DNA of 64,000 nt from DTPU01 sp963827855 (GTDB lineage: Bacteria > Planctomycetota > Phycisphaerae > Sedimentisphaerales > Anaerobacaceae): positions 62,001 to 126,000 of the forward strand of contig CAWHBY010000004.1 in assembly GCA_963827855.1 (NCBI GenBank), given 5' to 3'. Position numbers and translations under genes: made by a program. Under the pieces are notes generated by a model that ran no database searches, was not told the DNA's origin, and saw nothing but the letters and a program-made list of their open reading frames with translations. This document shows positions 8,043 through 17,085 of the stretch, piece after piece. How positions within the stretch are numbered: position 1 is the stretch's first letter; the number at the start of each line of letters is the position of its first letter.

Positions 8043-9518
8043 GTGAGATTTCAGGTATTCAAGAATGGTCAGCCGGTCGAGGCCTTTCAGGCCTCCGGGG
8101 CGTACATGTTCGGGACCGACGGCACAAGCCTGCGGCGTTCGAGGATCCTCTTCGACAGTGGCGTGGTCGAGTGTCAGAAACCCACCGGCGACTCTGCCGG
8201 GTTGGCCTTGCTCTGGCCGGTCGAGGGGTTCGGCAGGATCATGCTGCCGACGACGTTCCTGCCTGACAGGGAGAGGGCCTACTGTCTCAACGTGGAGATT
8301 GCCCGTGCGAGGCTGATGCAGATCATCAACCGCCGTGAAGAGTGGTCCCTGTTCGACAATGCCCAGGACCTGGAGGAGATCTCCCGCGAGGCCCAAGACC
8401 TGTTCGTCAAGGCCGTTCAGCGGAGTCGTGATCCGGTGGTGGCCTCGCAGTTGGCGGACCGGTCGCTTCGCAGGGCCATGGTCCTGTCGGAGAAGCTGGC
8501 CCTGGCCCACGCTGAGGCGTCATTCCGGGTTCGCAAGAAGGCCAAGGCGTTCGGCCGCAGTTGCCTGGGGTGCCGCGTGGACCTCAGTCGGCTGGCAGAG
8601 GCGGAGTACATGGAGCGGTTGACCCAGGTCGGCGCATTTGCGGTGGTCCCGACGTGCTGGGCCCAGATCGAGCTGACCGAGGGACGCTATGACTTCGCCA
8701 AGCTCGATCAGGCCATCGAGCTGCTGTCCGCCAAGCGGATGGTCCTGGGCGCGGGCCCCTTGCTGTGCTTCTCGCCTGAGGATCTGCCTGCGTGGCTCGC
8801 TCAGGGGACACCGACCTTCGAGAAGGTCAGGGAGGCGGCCTACCGGTTCGTGACCGAGGTCGTGACTCGATACAGCCGCAAGATCCACCGCTGGTTTGTT
8901 CTGGGCGGCCTCAACGCCATCAACAGCCTGGGATTCAGCGTGGACCAGGCCCGTGAGATGACCCACGCAGCCACTATGGCCGTCAAGGCCGTGAACAGCC
9001 GAGCCTTTCGCATCATTGAGGTGGCGTATCCTTGGGGAGAGTACTACGCGACCATCCCCAACGCCATCGCTCCGATCGCCTACATGGACATGATCGTCCA
9101 GAGCGGCGTGGGATTCGAGGCGTTCGCCCTGCAGATGCGATTCGGCAAGGACCAGTCTGGGTTGCACATGCGGGACATGATGCAGATCGCCAGCCTCCTG
9201 GACGTGTTTGCCCTGATGGGCAAGCCTTTGTTCGTCACTGCAGTGGAGACGCCCAGCCAGCAAGGGACCGGCCTCTTTGCGCCGGAGGTGGCTGGATTCT
9301 GGCACAAGCCGTGGGATCCCGTGCGTCAGGCAGTATGGCTGGAAGGGCTGTGTGGCATGGCCCTGGGTCGGCCTGCAGTCGAGGCCGTCGTCTTCGAGAA
9401 TCTGGTGGATCGCGACGCGAGCGTGATCACCCACAGCGGTCTCCTGACCGCAGATCTCAAACCCAAGGACTCCTTCCGGATGATCCGCAGGCTCCGCGAG
9501 GGGATAGTAGGGAATTGA
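8043..9518 (+). CDS. GH10-like (endo-xylanase-related) TIM-barrel protein
   Basis: This 491-residue protein has a beta-sandwich-like N-terminal part and a C-terminal region resembling the GH10 barrel from about residue 170 onward (TCWAQIELTEGRYDFAKLDQ is the typical first barrel segment with WxxIEPxxGxYxF). At the acid/base site, where xylanases have WxxxNE, it reads VLGGLNAIN, so the catalytic Glu is absent. The nucleophile region reads FVTAVETPS. There is no signal peptide. It may be a non-catalytic or cytoplasmic relative; this kind of GH10-like protein recurs in Planctomycetota. The start is GTG, after a GGGGAAC sequence. Confidence 0.75.
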   Translation: MRFQVFKNGQPVEAFQASGAYMFGTDGTSLRRSRILFDSGVVECQKPTGDSAGLALLWPVEGFGRIMLPTTFLPDRERAYCLNVEIARARLMQIINRREEWSLFDNAQDLEEISREAQDLFVKAVQRSRDPVVASQLADRSLRRAMVLSEKLALAHAEASFRVRKKAKAFGRSCLGCRVDLSRLAEAEYMERLTQVGAFAVVPTCWAQIELTEGRYDFAKLDQAIELLSAKRMVLGAGPLLCFSPEDLPAWLAQGTPTFEKVREAAYRFVTEVVTRYSRKIHRWFVLGGLNAINSLGFSVDQAREMTHAATMAVKAVNSRAFRIIEVAYPWGEYYATIPNAIAPIAYMDMIVQSGVGFEAFALQMRFGKDQSGLHMRDMMQIASLLDVFALMGKPLFVTAVETPSQQGTGLFAPEVAGFWHKPWDPVRQAVWLEGLCGMALGRPAVEAVVFENLVDRDASVITHSGLLTADLKPKDSFRMIRRLREGIVGN

Positions 9519-9583
9519 GTCCAGAATCCAGAACTCAGAAGCCAGAAGCCAGAAGACAAGAAGATGGGGAGAAGCGGGCGAGA

Positions 9584-9958
9584 ATGGAGACCATCGCGTG
9601 GCGAGATGCGCCAGGGGATCGTGACGACCGAGTTGTTCAGAGGGCCTTTGCCCTGGTCATCGCACTGGCCCTGGCCGGTTGTGTGATCTGTGCGGCTCTG
9701 GCCTGGTATGGCGATCGGTCGGCTCCGCCGATTGTCCTGGAAGACACCATCAATCCGAACACCGCCTCATTGGCAAGCCTGCTCCGCCTGCCAGGCGTGG
9801 GGCCACAGCGTGCGCAGGCCATCGTAGACTACAGGACGAAGATAGAAGGTGAGCGCGGATCGCCGGCATTTCGGGATCTGAAGGACCTCGATTCAGTGCC
9901 CGGACTGGGACCTGTCACGGTACAGGGCCTGGCACCTTATCTGCGATTCAGCGACTAG
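9584..9958 (+). CDS. ComEA-like helix-hairpin-helix membrane protein
   Basis: The protein has 124 residues. An N-terminal membrane helix (about residues 22-45) is followed by a periplasmic pair of helix-hairpin-helix motifs: NPNTASLASLLRLPGVGPQR, then LKDLDSVPGLGPVT. This is the ComEA layout, in which the HhH domain binds double-stranded DNA during uptake. The ATG at 9584 is chosen because translation further upstream runs through degenerate CAGAA-rich intergenic sequence and the antisense of the neighbouring gene. It is 65 bp downstream of the GH10-like gene. Other roles, such as general DNA binding at the envelope, cannot be excluded. Confidence 0.85.
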   Translation: METIAWRDAPGDRDDRVVQRAFALVIALALAGCVICAALAWYGDRSAPPIVLEDTINPNTASLASLLRLPGVGPQRAQAIVDYRTKIEGERGSPAFRDLKDLDSVPGLGPVTVQGLAPYLRFSD

Positions 9959-10058
9959 CAGCTAAGGGGTGTTTCCCTCCTATCTCCTGAATTCTGTGTT
10001 CTGCGTTCTGCGTTCTGTGTTCTTGCTTCCCCGCAGAGAAGCGATTAATCTCGGATGT

Positions 10059-11585
10059 ATGAAAGACAGGACTGTGGACCTCACTACTGCGACGCTGGCC
10101 ATGCTGTTCTGGGTGGTCATGCCCACCCGCTCCTCCATGTCAGAGGGCTTGACCCTGGGGCTGTTCGAGGGGCAGGCCGACGTGGGCCAGGTCCTGCATC
10201 CTGGCTCGGACGTGTATGACGCAGAGAAGCAGCAGTACACGATCTCCGGCTCAGGCACCAACATGTGGTTCAATCAGGATGAGTTCCACGTGGTCTGGAG
10301 GCGGCTCAAGGGCGACTTCATCCTGAGTACCAGGGCCCAGTTTGTCGGCAAGGGCGTGGAGGCGCATCGGAAGATGGGTTGGATCGTGCGGCCATCACTC
10401 GATGCCGGCTCCAGCCACATCAACGCGGCAGTGCATGGAGATGGTCTCACCTCGCTGCAGTCTCGCAGGACCCCTGGAGCGGCCACTGAAGAGGTGCGGT
10501 CCTCCATCCAGGCGCCTGACGTGATCCAACTCGAACGAAAGGGCACCACCTATACGATGTCCGTGGCGCGGTCCGGTGACCTGCTGTCGTCTGAGAAGGT
10601 CACGGACTTGTCTCTGGGCGACGAGGTATACGTGGGCCTGTTTGTCTGCAGCCACAACAAGGACGTGGTCGAGAAGGCCGTGTTCAGCAACGTCAGGATC
10701 ACGGTCCCTGCCAAGGACGACTTCGTTGCATACAGGGACTACATCGGCAGCCGCATCGAGATCCTCGACGTCGACAGCGGGGATCTGCGGGTCATCCATA
10801 CCGATCCAGGTTCGCTCCAGGCGCCGAACTGGACGCCGGACGGAAAGGCCCTGATCTACAACAGCCAGGGCAGGCTGTACCGCTTTGACCTGGCCACAGG
10901 GACCCCGTCGGTCATCGACACGGGCTTTGCCACGGCCAACAACAACGACCACGTGCTGTCCCTTGACGGCAAGTGGGTGGGGATCAGCCATCACAGCCAG
11001 GACGATGGAGGCGCGTCCATCATCTACACGCTGCCGGTCCAGGGTGGCCAACCCAAGAAGATCACGGCCAAGGGCCCCTCGTACCTGCACGGATGGTCCC
11101 CTGATGGAAAATTCCTGATCTACACGGGCCAGAGGGATAGTGAGTTCGACATCTACAGGATCTCGACCGACGGAGGTCCTGAGACCCGGCTGACGGATGC
11201 CAAGGGCCTGGACGACGGCTCCGAGTATACGCCGGACGGCAAGACCATCTTCTTCAACTCCTCGCGCACCGGCACGATGCAGATCTGGCGTATGAACGCG
11301 GACGGAAGCAACCCGCAGCAGGTGACCAACGACGGATTCAACAACTGGTTCCCGCACGTCTCGCCAGATGGCAAGAGGATCGTGTTCCTCTCGTTCCCCA
11401 AGGACGTCAGCCCGACCGACCATCCCTTCTACAAGCACGTGCTCCTGCGTCTGATGCCGATTAGCGGAGGCCAGTCCAAGGTCGTCGCCTACGTGTACGG
11501 AGGCCAGGGCACCATCAACGTCCCTTCTTGGTCGCCGGATAGCAAGCGGGTGGCGTTCGTGAGCAACTCTGACCTTACGAAGTAG
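10059..11585 (+). CDS. Secreted TolB-like beta-propeller protein
   Basis: The protein has 508 residues and an N-terminal signal-like segment (MKDRTVDLTTATLAMLFWVV). A DUF1349-like jelly-roll region follows (about residues 40-220), then at least five WD40-like/PD40 beta-propeller blades with repeats such as PNWTPDGKALIYNS, GWSPDGKFLIYTG, YTPDGKTIFFNS and SWSPDSKRVAFVS. Such proteins are exported and bind peptidoglycan, sugars or proteins; no catalytic residues are seen. I start at ATG 10059 because upstream codons are degenerate TTCTG-type intergenic repeats. The ribosome-binding site is weak. Confidence 0.85.
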   Translation: MKDRTVDLTTATLAMLFWVVMPTRSSMSEGLTLGLFEGQADVGQVLHPGSDVYDAEKQQYTISGSGTNMWFNQDEFHVVWRRLKGDFILSTRAQFVGKGVEAHRKMGWIVRPSLDAGSSHINAAVHGDGLTSLQSRRTPGAATEEVRSSIQAPDVIQLERKGTTYTMSVARSGDLLSSEKVTDLSLGDEVYVGLFVCSHNKDVVEKAVFSNVRITVPAKDDFVAYRDYIGSRIEILDVDSGDLRVIHTDPGSLQAPNWTPDGKALIYNSQGRLYRFDLATGTPSVIDTGFATANNNDHVLSLDGKWVGISHHSQDDGGASIIYTLPVQGGQPKKITAKGPSYLHGWSPDGKFLIYTGQRDSEFDIYRISTDGGPETRLTDAKGLDDGSEYTPDGKTIFFNSSRTGTMQIWRMNADGSNPQQVTNDGFNNWFPHVSPDGKRIVFLSFPKDVSPTDHPFYKHVLLRLMPISGGQSKVVAYVYGGQGTINVPSWSPDSKRVAFVSNSDLTK

Positions 11586-11880
11586 GCGGAGCTACAGGCC
11601 AGGTGTCTGCAGAGAAGATGAGAAGGTGGGAAGCTGAGAAGGTGGGCGGCGGCTTCGCCGCCTGTTGCGTTACCACGTGATCGTCTCCCTCTCGGAGGGG
11701 AGCTTCCTTCCAGCGATTCTGTCCTCTGGATCCAGCTCTGTAGGGTCTTTCGATTGCCTTTCTCTCTTGCGTTCTCACCTTCCTATCTTCCTACCTTCTC
11801 GCGCGCTTGCCCGTCCGGCCTGGGGCGGCCCAGCGGGAAACCCCTTCCAATCGCCCTGCGGGGAAGATATCATCCAGGGC
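11586..11880. other. Intergenic region with degenerate repeats and a hairpin
   Basis: The left half has AGAAGGTGGGAAGCTGAGAAGG-type oligomers and the right half their rough complement (TCTCACCTTCC, TTCCTACCTTC). A perfect 7-bp GC hairpin with a 4-nt loop sits at 11645-11662 without a T-run. No gene is seen. Confidence 0.5.
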
Positions 11881-12369
11881 ATGAGTGATTGGACCATCCA
11901 TAGGCCGCAAGGCCAGTGTTGTGCGACCGGCCAGAAGATCGAGGTCGGGCAGGGATACTATGCCGCCCTGGTGGAGACAGAGCAGGGCTTCGAGAGGCGG
12001 GACTTCAGCGTCGAGTACTGGGAGAAGGAAAGACCCCAGGTGTTCTGCTTCTGGAAGACCCGGCTGCCTGAGTCGAACCAGAAGCGGCCGTTGTTCATAG
12101 ACGACCCGATGCTGATTGCGTTCTTTGAGCGTCTGTCTGGCGAGACCGATCCCGAGCGGGTCGCCTTCAGGTTCGTGCTGGGGCTGATCCTGATGCGGAG
12201 GCGGCGGCTGAAGTACGAGGCGACCGTCATGTCTGACGGTGTCGAGGTCTGGCGTCTTCGTTGGGTGGGGCAAAAGGACACAGTGGATGTGGCCAATCCC
12301 CACCTGGACGAGGAGCGGATCACGCAGTTGTCACAGCAGATCGGACAGGTACTGAACGCGGATCTCTAA
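11881..12369 (+). CDS. Conserved hypothetical protein
   Basis: This 162-residue soluble protein contains no signal peptide or membrane segment. It starts MSDWTIHRPQGQCCATGQKI, where a pair of cysteines and the following GQGYYAAL suggest a small metal-binding or knuckle-like N-terminus. A central Leu/Arg-rich helix (residues about 100-120, FRFVLGLILMRRRRLKYE) follows. I recall similar proteins as widespread in Planctomycetota but know no function for them. The downstream lipoprotein gene begins 26 bp later and is probably co-transcribed. Confidence 0.75.
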   Translation: MSDWTIHRPQGQCCATGQKIEVGQGYYAALVETEQGFERRDFSVEYWEKERPQVFCFWKTRLPESNQKRPLFIDDPMLIAFFERLSGETDPERVAFRFVLGLILMRRRRLKYEATVMSDGVEVWRLRWVGQKDTVDVANPHLDEERITQLSQQIGQVLNADL

Positions 12370-12395
12370 GGGCCCTAACAAGAAGGAAGACGACG

Positions 12396-13253
12396 ATGGA
12401 TCGTCGACTCATAGGCTTGGTGCTGGGTTTGGCGGCGGCCTGCGGTGGATGCCTGTCGCAGGGCTGGCCGGCTGCCGCGAAGGTCTCCCCAGGGAAGGCC
12501 AGCGTCACAGAGGCGTTGGATGCCCTGAAGCAGCAGGCTGCCCAGGCAGGCCCCTTCAAGGCGAACGGCCAGTGCCGGATGGGCTACGTGGCTGCGTCGG
12601 GCAGGACACGGCAGTTCAATCTGCCTGTCAGCGTTTGGGTCAATCCGCCCTCTGAGGTCTACCTCCAGGGACAGGCGACCCCCGGGCCGCAGGGTCTTGT
12701 CTTCATGGGCACGAATGCCGAGGAGTTCTGGCTTGGGCTGAGGCCCGAGGTCAGCACCTTTTGGTGGGGCCGATGGGACAAGGCAGCGGGCACGCATGAC
12801 CTGCCTGTCAACCCCAGGGCCGTGTTTGAGGCCCTCGGCCTCGCGGCCGTGGGGCTGCAGCAGGAGGACCCGAATCGATGGTCCTTGTCCAGTGCCAGGG
12901 GACAGGACGTACTGACCTGGACGGACCCGGCAGGCAGGCCCATGAAGCGGCTGTTCGTGGACCGTCGCGATTACCGCATTGCCCGGATCGAGTATCTGGA
13001 TGAAGATGGAGGCGTCGTGGTCCTGGTGGATCTCAGGAACTACGAGAAGGCGGCTGGTGTCACGTGGGTGCCTTCCCGGATCTCGATCGTGGCCTATGCC
13101 AAGGGTAGGCAGGGCGACTGGGCCAGGCTGACCCTGGAGTCCTTCATGGCCTGGACGCCAAGAGACGAGTTTCGCAGAAAGTACCTCGTGCGGCCGGAGG
13201 CCCGTGGCTTCGAGACGGTGATCGAGGTGGACGGGGACAAGACAGTGAAGTAG
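12396..13253 (+). CDS. Outer-membrane lipoprotein of the LolA/LolB/DUF4292-like fold
   Basis: The protein has 285 residues. The ATG at 12396 follows AAGGAAG by 7 nt and gives a lipoprotein signal with the lipobox AACGGC (lipidated Cys near residue 19). The body looks like an incomplete beta-barrel of the LolA/LolB/DUF4292 type: long beta-strands with VSVWVNPPSEVYLQGQA, ARIEYLDEDGGVVVLVDL and VTWVPSRISIVAY. Relatives move lipoproteins or act in outer-membrane assembly. It appears co-transcribed with the hypothetical gene upstream. Specific function is not assigned. Confidence 0.78.
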   Translation: MDRRLIGLVLGLAAACGGCLSQGWPAAAKVSPGKASVTEALDALKQQAAQAGPFKANGQCRMGYVAASGRTRQFNLPVSVWVNPPSEVYLQGQATPGPQGLVFMGTNAEEFWLGLRPEVSTFWWGRWDKAAGTHDLPVNPRAVFEALGLAAVGLQQEDPNRWSLSSARGQDVLTWTDPAGRPMKRLFVDRRDYRIARIEYLDEDGGVVVLVDLRNYEKAAGVTWVPSRISIVAYAKGRQGDWARLTLESFMAWTPRDEFRRKYLVRPEARGFETVIEVDGDKTVK

Positions 13254-13329
13254 AATGAACCAGGTGTCAGGTGCCAGCCTTTCAGGTGGCGCCTTCTGGC
13301 TTCTGGATTCTGAGTACTGGATTTTTCCT

Positions 13330-14239
13330 ATGGCCAAGAGCTCTCTGAAAGATCGACTCAAGTCACCGTTGTTCATCCTGGATGGCGGTATGGGCAGTCA
13401 GCTCATGGCGCGGCGGGTCACGGTTGCGCACTGTACGGACTATCTCAATATCGAAAACCCGGATCCGGTACTGGCCATCCACAAAGACTACGTCAAGGCG
13501 GGCGCGGATGCGATCCTGACGAACACCCTGGGCGCAAACCTGATCACCCTGGCCAGGCACGAGCTCCAGGACCAGTGCCGTCAGATCAATGAGGCGGGCG
13601 CCGAACTCGCGCAAGGCCGCAGGTCCATCCAGGTTCGTACTGGGTGACATCGGCTCGGTCGGCGAGTTCCTCGAACCCCTGGGCACGCTTAAGCCCGAGC
13701 AGCTCAAGGAGGCCTTTGCGGCCCAGGCCCAGGGCCTGCGGGCAGGGGGTGCCGACGGTTTCATCATAGAGACCATGACTGCCCTGGACGAGGCCGTTGT
13801 GGCAGTGGAGGCAGTGCAGTCGGCTGCGCCGGGCCTGCCCATCCTGGTCTCCCTGGCGTTTGATGCCACTGCAGGCGGCTTCAGGACGATGATGGGCGTG
13901 GACGTCCAGACCATGGTCTCCACGTTGGTGCCGCTCGGCGTGGATGCATTGGGATTCAACTGCGGCACAGCCACAATGGATCAGTACGTCGAGCTGGCGG
14001 AGGCCTTCGTCACCGCGGTTGCGAATGACGGCAGGCAGGTCCCTGTCTACGCAGAGCCCAACGCAGGCAAGCCTGAGCTCGAAGGCGACCAGGCTGCGTA
14101 CAAGGTCGGGCCGGCAGAGTACGCCGATGCCATGGAGAAGATCTACGCCAAGGGCGTCCACATCCTGGGCGGCTGCTGCGGCACCACGCCCGCTTTCATC
14201 AAGGCGATGGCGGATAGGCTCGGGGCGTATAGGAGATAG
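13330..14239 (+). pseudogene. Homocysteine S-methyltransferase domain gene with a frameshift
   Basis: The first part (13330-13647 frame) encodes FILDGGMGSQLM, YVKAGADAILTNT and INEAGAELA. The second part, in the +1 frame and ending at 14239, continues with FVLGDIGSVGEFLEP and ends with GGCCGTTPAFI, the zinc-binding cysteines of the Pfam S-methyl_trans barrel (the N-terminal domain of MetH). The join lies at about 13606-13614 in a CTCGCGCAAGG stretch. Restoring two bases (one CG unit) would give ELARKAAG, as expected for the family. It is either a real 2-bp deletion or a sequencing/assembly error. All active-site elements survive, so an error or very recent mutation is likely. The intact product would be about 302 residues. 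Confidence 0.85.
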
Positions 14240-14256
14240 CCTCCAATCGAATGGGG

Positions 14257-14379
14257 GAATGGGCGACACAACAGCTCCTAGCTGTTAGCTCTTAGCGACT
14301 AGCCGGAACACGACGACAAGCACCGTCCCCTTGCTTCCTTCTCCGGCTAACCGCTAACCGCCAATCGCTAACAGCTATT
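14257..14379 (-). repeat. ~120-bp dispersed repeat, copy 2 (inverted)
   Basis: The reverse complement of this segment matches 1588-1706 almost throughout, including GGAAGCAAGGGGACG and the CCGGCTA arms. The two copies are inverted relative to each other and lie immediately outside the 1719-14239 gene block. Confidence 0.8.
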
Positions 14380-14526
14380 GCCCTGCTGCCCGGGGCAGCA
14401 GGGCAGAGGTTGACCGGTCACCGTGGTGTGCACTACAATGCCGCAAGATTTGCGCCCACGCGGTGGCTGATGGGTAGCGATCCGCCGGCGTGTCGGTCCT
14501 ATTTGACTTGACTGGAGGTTTTGGCC

Positions 14527-16539
14527 ATGGTTCAAGGATGCCGTGCAGTTCGGAGCGTGTTGGTCTCTAGCCTGGTAGGTTGCGTGTTCGTCGCGTTGAT
14601 GGCCTGCCCTGTCCGGGCCGTCGGGGCTGCGGCTGATGGCGCGGCATCGCGGCCGTTCCTCCATCCGCTCTTTACGGATCACATGGTCCTGCAGCGGGAC
14701 GCCAAGGCGCCTGTATGGGGCTGGACAGAGCCTGGCCAGAAGGTGACCGTGGCCATGTCCGGCAAGCGGGCTGAGGCCGTCGCAGATGGCGCGGGCAAGT
14801 GGCAGGCGAAGATCGGGCCTTTCGCTGCAGGAGGTCCCTACGTGCTCACGGTCACAGGCCCCAAGTCCGTGACGATCAGTGACGTGTTGGTGGGCGACGT
14901 CTGGATCTGCTCGGGCCAGTCGAACATGGAGATGTCCGTGTTGTCGTCCAAGAACGCCAAGGATGAGATCAGCCAGGCCAATTTTCCGCAGATCAGGCTG
15001 TTCACTGTGCCCAAGCTCATCGCCTTCGAGAAGCGGTCCACAGTGGCCTCGGAGTGGCAGACCTGCTCGCCTACAACGGTGGGGGGCTTCTCTGCAGTGG
15101 GCTACTCCTTTGGCCGCAGTCTGAACCAGGGTCTCAATGTCCCCATCGGCCTGATCCACACCTCCTGGGGTGGCACGATCGCAGAGGCCTGGGTCAGCCC
15201 GGAGTCCCTGATGACCCTGGCCGACTTCAAAGGCCGGGTGGAGGCTCTCGCGGGCCTGAAGGCGGCGATCGACAGCGGCCAGGCGGACAAACTCCTGGAC
15301 AAGTGGTACGAGGAGAAGGACCCAGGCACTGCGAAGGCCTGGGACAAGCCGGCTACCGATATCTCGGCCTGGAAGGAGGTCACCCTGCCCAACGAGTTCG
15401 AGGTGGTGGGTCTGCGCACCTATGATGGAATCGCCTGGTTCCAGACGACCTTCGATGCGCCCGCCGGTTGGCAGGGCAAAGAGGTGGTGCTGAGCCTGGG
15501 GCCGATCGATGACTTCGACACCACCTGGGTCAATGGCGTGAAGGTCGGCGGCATGGACCGGTGGGACGCGCCCCGGTCGTACAAGCTCCCTGCTGACGTG
15601 GTCAAGCCGGGCCAGAACGTGATCACGATCCGCGTCCTCGACACGGGCGGTGGAGGAGGACTGGTCGGCAAGCCCGAGCAGTTGAAGGTGGCCCTGTCCG
15701 GCGACGAGGGTTCTGCCATCTCCCTGGCAGGCCCCTGGCGGATGCAGGACTCGGCCGCGTGGGCCAAGATCCAGCCCGCGCCCGTGACCAGCGCAAACAA
15801 TCCCAACATCTCCACTGTGCTCTACAACGGCATGGTTGCGCCTCTGGTCCCGTATGCGGTCAAGGGCGCGATTTGGTACCAAGGCGAAAGCAATGCGGGC
15901 CGCGCGCTGCAGTACCGCACGCTCCTGCCCACCCTGATCAAGGATTGGCGTAAGCAGTTCGGCGTGCCCAACCTCGGATTCCACATCGTGTCGCTGGCCA
16001 ACTACCTGGCCACCGCGCCTCAGCCCGGGGATAACGACTGGGCTGAGCTCCGCGAGGCCCAGGCCCTCACGACCAAGGCAGTCCCCAATTGCGGCATTGC
16101 TATGGCCATCGACATTGGCGAGGCCAACGACATCCACCCCAAGAACAAGCAGGAAGTGGGCAGGCGTCTGGCCCTCAGCGCCATGGCAGTCACGTACGGC
16201 AAGAAGATCGAGTGGTCGGGTCCCTGGTACAAGGCCATGAAGGTGACGGACAAGGGCATTCGCCTGCACTTCAACCATGCAGGCGGCGGCCTGGTCAGCA
16301 GGGGCGGCGGCAAGCTCACGGGCTTCGCGATCGCCGGTGCTGACCACAAGTTCGTGTGGGCCGACGCAGTGATCCAAGGCGACACAGTCGTCGTCTCCTC
16401 GCCGCAGGTGGCCAAGCCCGTGGCAGTCCGCTACGCCTGGGCCGTAAACCCGGTCTGCAACCTCTACAACAAGGCAGGCCTGCCCGCAGTGCCGTTCCGC
16501 ACGGACGACTGGCCGATGATCACCCGCGATGCGAAGTAG
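14527..16539 (+). CDS. Sialate O-acetylesterase (SGNH-type), secreted
   Basis: The 670-residue protein starts 8 nt after GGAGG and has a signal peptide ending near AVGAAADG. An SGNH-hydrolase domain carries block I as CSGQSNMEMSV (Ser nucleophile), then IGLIHTSWGGT and WYQGESNA. A beta-sandwich insertion with a jelly-roll galactose-binding fold lies in the middle (WFQTTFDAPAGW ... VWVNG-like VNGVKVGG). The family removes O-acetyl esters from sialic acids and related polysaccharide acetyl groups in the periplasm or outside the cell. In Planctomycetota it usually belongs to glycan degradation. Length and motifs are complete; the true substrate is inferred. Confidence 0.93.
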   Translation: MVQGCRAVRSVLVSSLVGCVFVALMACPVRAVGAAADGAASRPFLHPLFTDHMVLQRDAKAPVWGWTEPGQKVTVAMSGKRAEAVADGAGKWQAKIGPFAAGGPYVLTVTGPKSVTISDVLVGDVWICSGQSNMEMSVLSSKNAKDEISQANFPQIRLFTVPKLIAFEKRSTVASEWQTCSPTTVGGFSAVGYSFGRSLNQGLNVPIGLIHTSWGGTIAEAWVSPESLMTLADFKGRVEALAGLKAAIDSGQADKLLDKWYEEKDPGTAKAWDKPATDISAWKEVTLPNEFEVVGLRTYDGIAWFQTTFDAPAGWQGKEVVLSLGPIDDFDTTWVNGVKVGGMDRWDAPRSYKLPADVVKPGQNVITIRVLDTGGGGGLVGKPEQLKVALSGDEGSAISLAGPWRMQDSAAWAKIQPAPVTSANNPNISTVLYNGMVAPLVPYAVKGAIWYQGESNAGRALQYRTLLPTLIKDWRKQFGVPNLGFHIVSLANYLATAPQPGDNDWAELREAQALTTKAVPNCGIAMAIDIGEANDIHPKNKQEVGRRLALSAMAVTYGKKIEWSGPWYKAMKVTDKGIRLHFNHAGGGLVSRGGGKLTGFAIAGADHKFVWADAVIQGDTVVVSSPQVAKPVAVRYAWAVNPVCNLYNKAGLPAVPFRTDDWPMITRDAK

Positions 16540-16569
16540 CATCGCGGGTCTTCCGGCGTACGCCGGAAG
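16522..16569 (+). terminator. Two adjacent strong hairpins at the end of the esterase gene
   Basis: A perfect 11-bp stem (16522-16532 with 16539-16549) encloses the stop codon. It is followed directly by a 9-bp stem with a TA loop (16550-16569). There is no T-run, so this may be an RNA-stabilising or rho-assisted end rather than a classical terminator. Confidence 0.45.
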
Positions 16570-17085
16570 ACTGAATCGGCGAACCGGCGAATGGGCGAAT
16601 CGGCGGAATGGGCGAGGACCCGCAGGGCGGGCCCGGTAGTCAGGGAGTATCGGCCTACGGCCTGGTAGAATCGGGCTGCGCCCTGGTATCGGCCTTCGGC
16701 CTCCCAGGTCCTGTGGCTTGTCATGCCTGTAGGGCGTCTGTGTCAGACGCCGTCCTCTGACCGGTATCGATCGAGACACCTCGGGCACGCGAAACGACTC
16801 TGTCACCCCGAGCCGAGTCGAGGGGTCTATTCAAGCAAGTCCGCGAAGCGGTTCCTCACTATCTGCAGTCGCCGGGAATAGGGTGCGATCAGCACATCGG
16901 CCCCAAAAGTGGTCAGAGAAGTTGTGACACACCTGTAGGCGGCCCCGTCATAGGGTTGGAGACACACAGGCACACGGAGGGGCCTACGTTTGATGGAAAG
17001 CCGGTCAGTCAACCGGTCGATAGGGGTCTGTAGGCAGGGAAGGGGTGCATACCCCTAACAACCGCGATGAGGGAGAGTCCATCGC
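16570..17085. other. Intergenic region with repeat debris
   Basis: This region contains CGGCGAAT/GGGCGAAT-type oligomers (16573-16612), an 8-bp hairpin around GGCGTCTG/CAGACGCC near 16735, and a segment at ~16804-16832 resembling the GTCAYCCCGAGC...GAGGGGTCT dispersed repeat also found near 26988. No gene is seen. A weak resemblance to the local GTAAC...GTCTAA promoter occurs near 16925-16950 (GTGAC...GTCATA). Confidence 0.45.

Noticed and set aside
8520..9434. A 300-codon antisense frame within the GH10-like gene
   Set aside because: Low-complexity composition and no start signals; explained by codon bias of the gene on the other strand.
14368..16806. A long open frame (over 800 codons) on the minus strand opposite the sialate O-acetylesterase
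   Set aside because: Its translation is His/Arg/Gly-rich with no recognisable domain, while the plus strand has complete enzyme motifs, a signal peptide and a good ribosome-binding site. High GC content creates such antisense frames.
16925..16950. A fourth ECF-type promoter (GTGAC ... GTCATA) before the mini-gene at 17086
   Set aside because: Both boxes differ from the consensus of sites A-C and the GGAA flank is absent, so it is too weak to list as a site.
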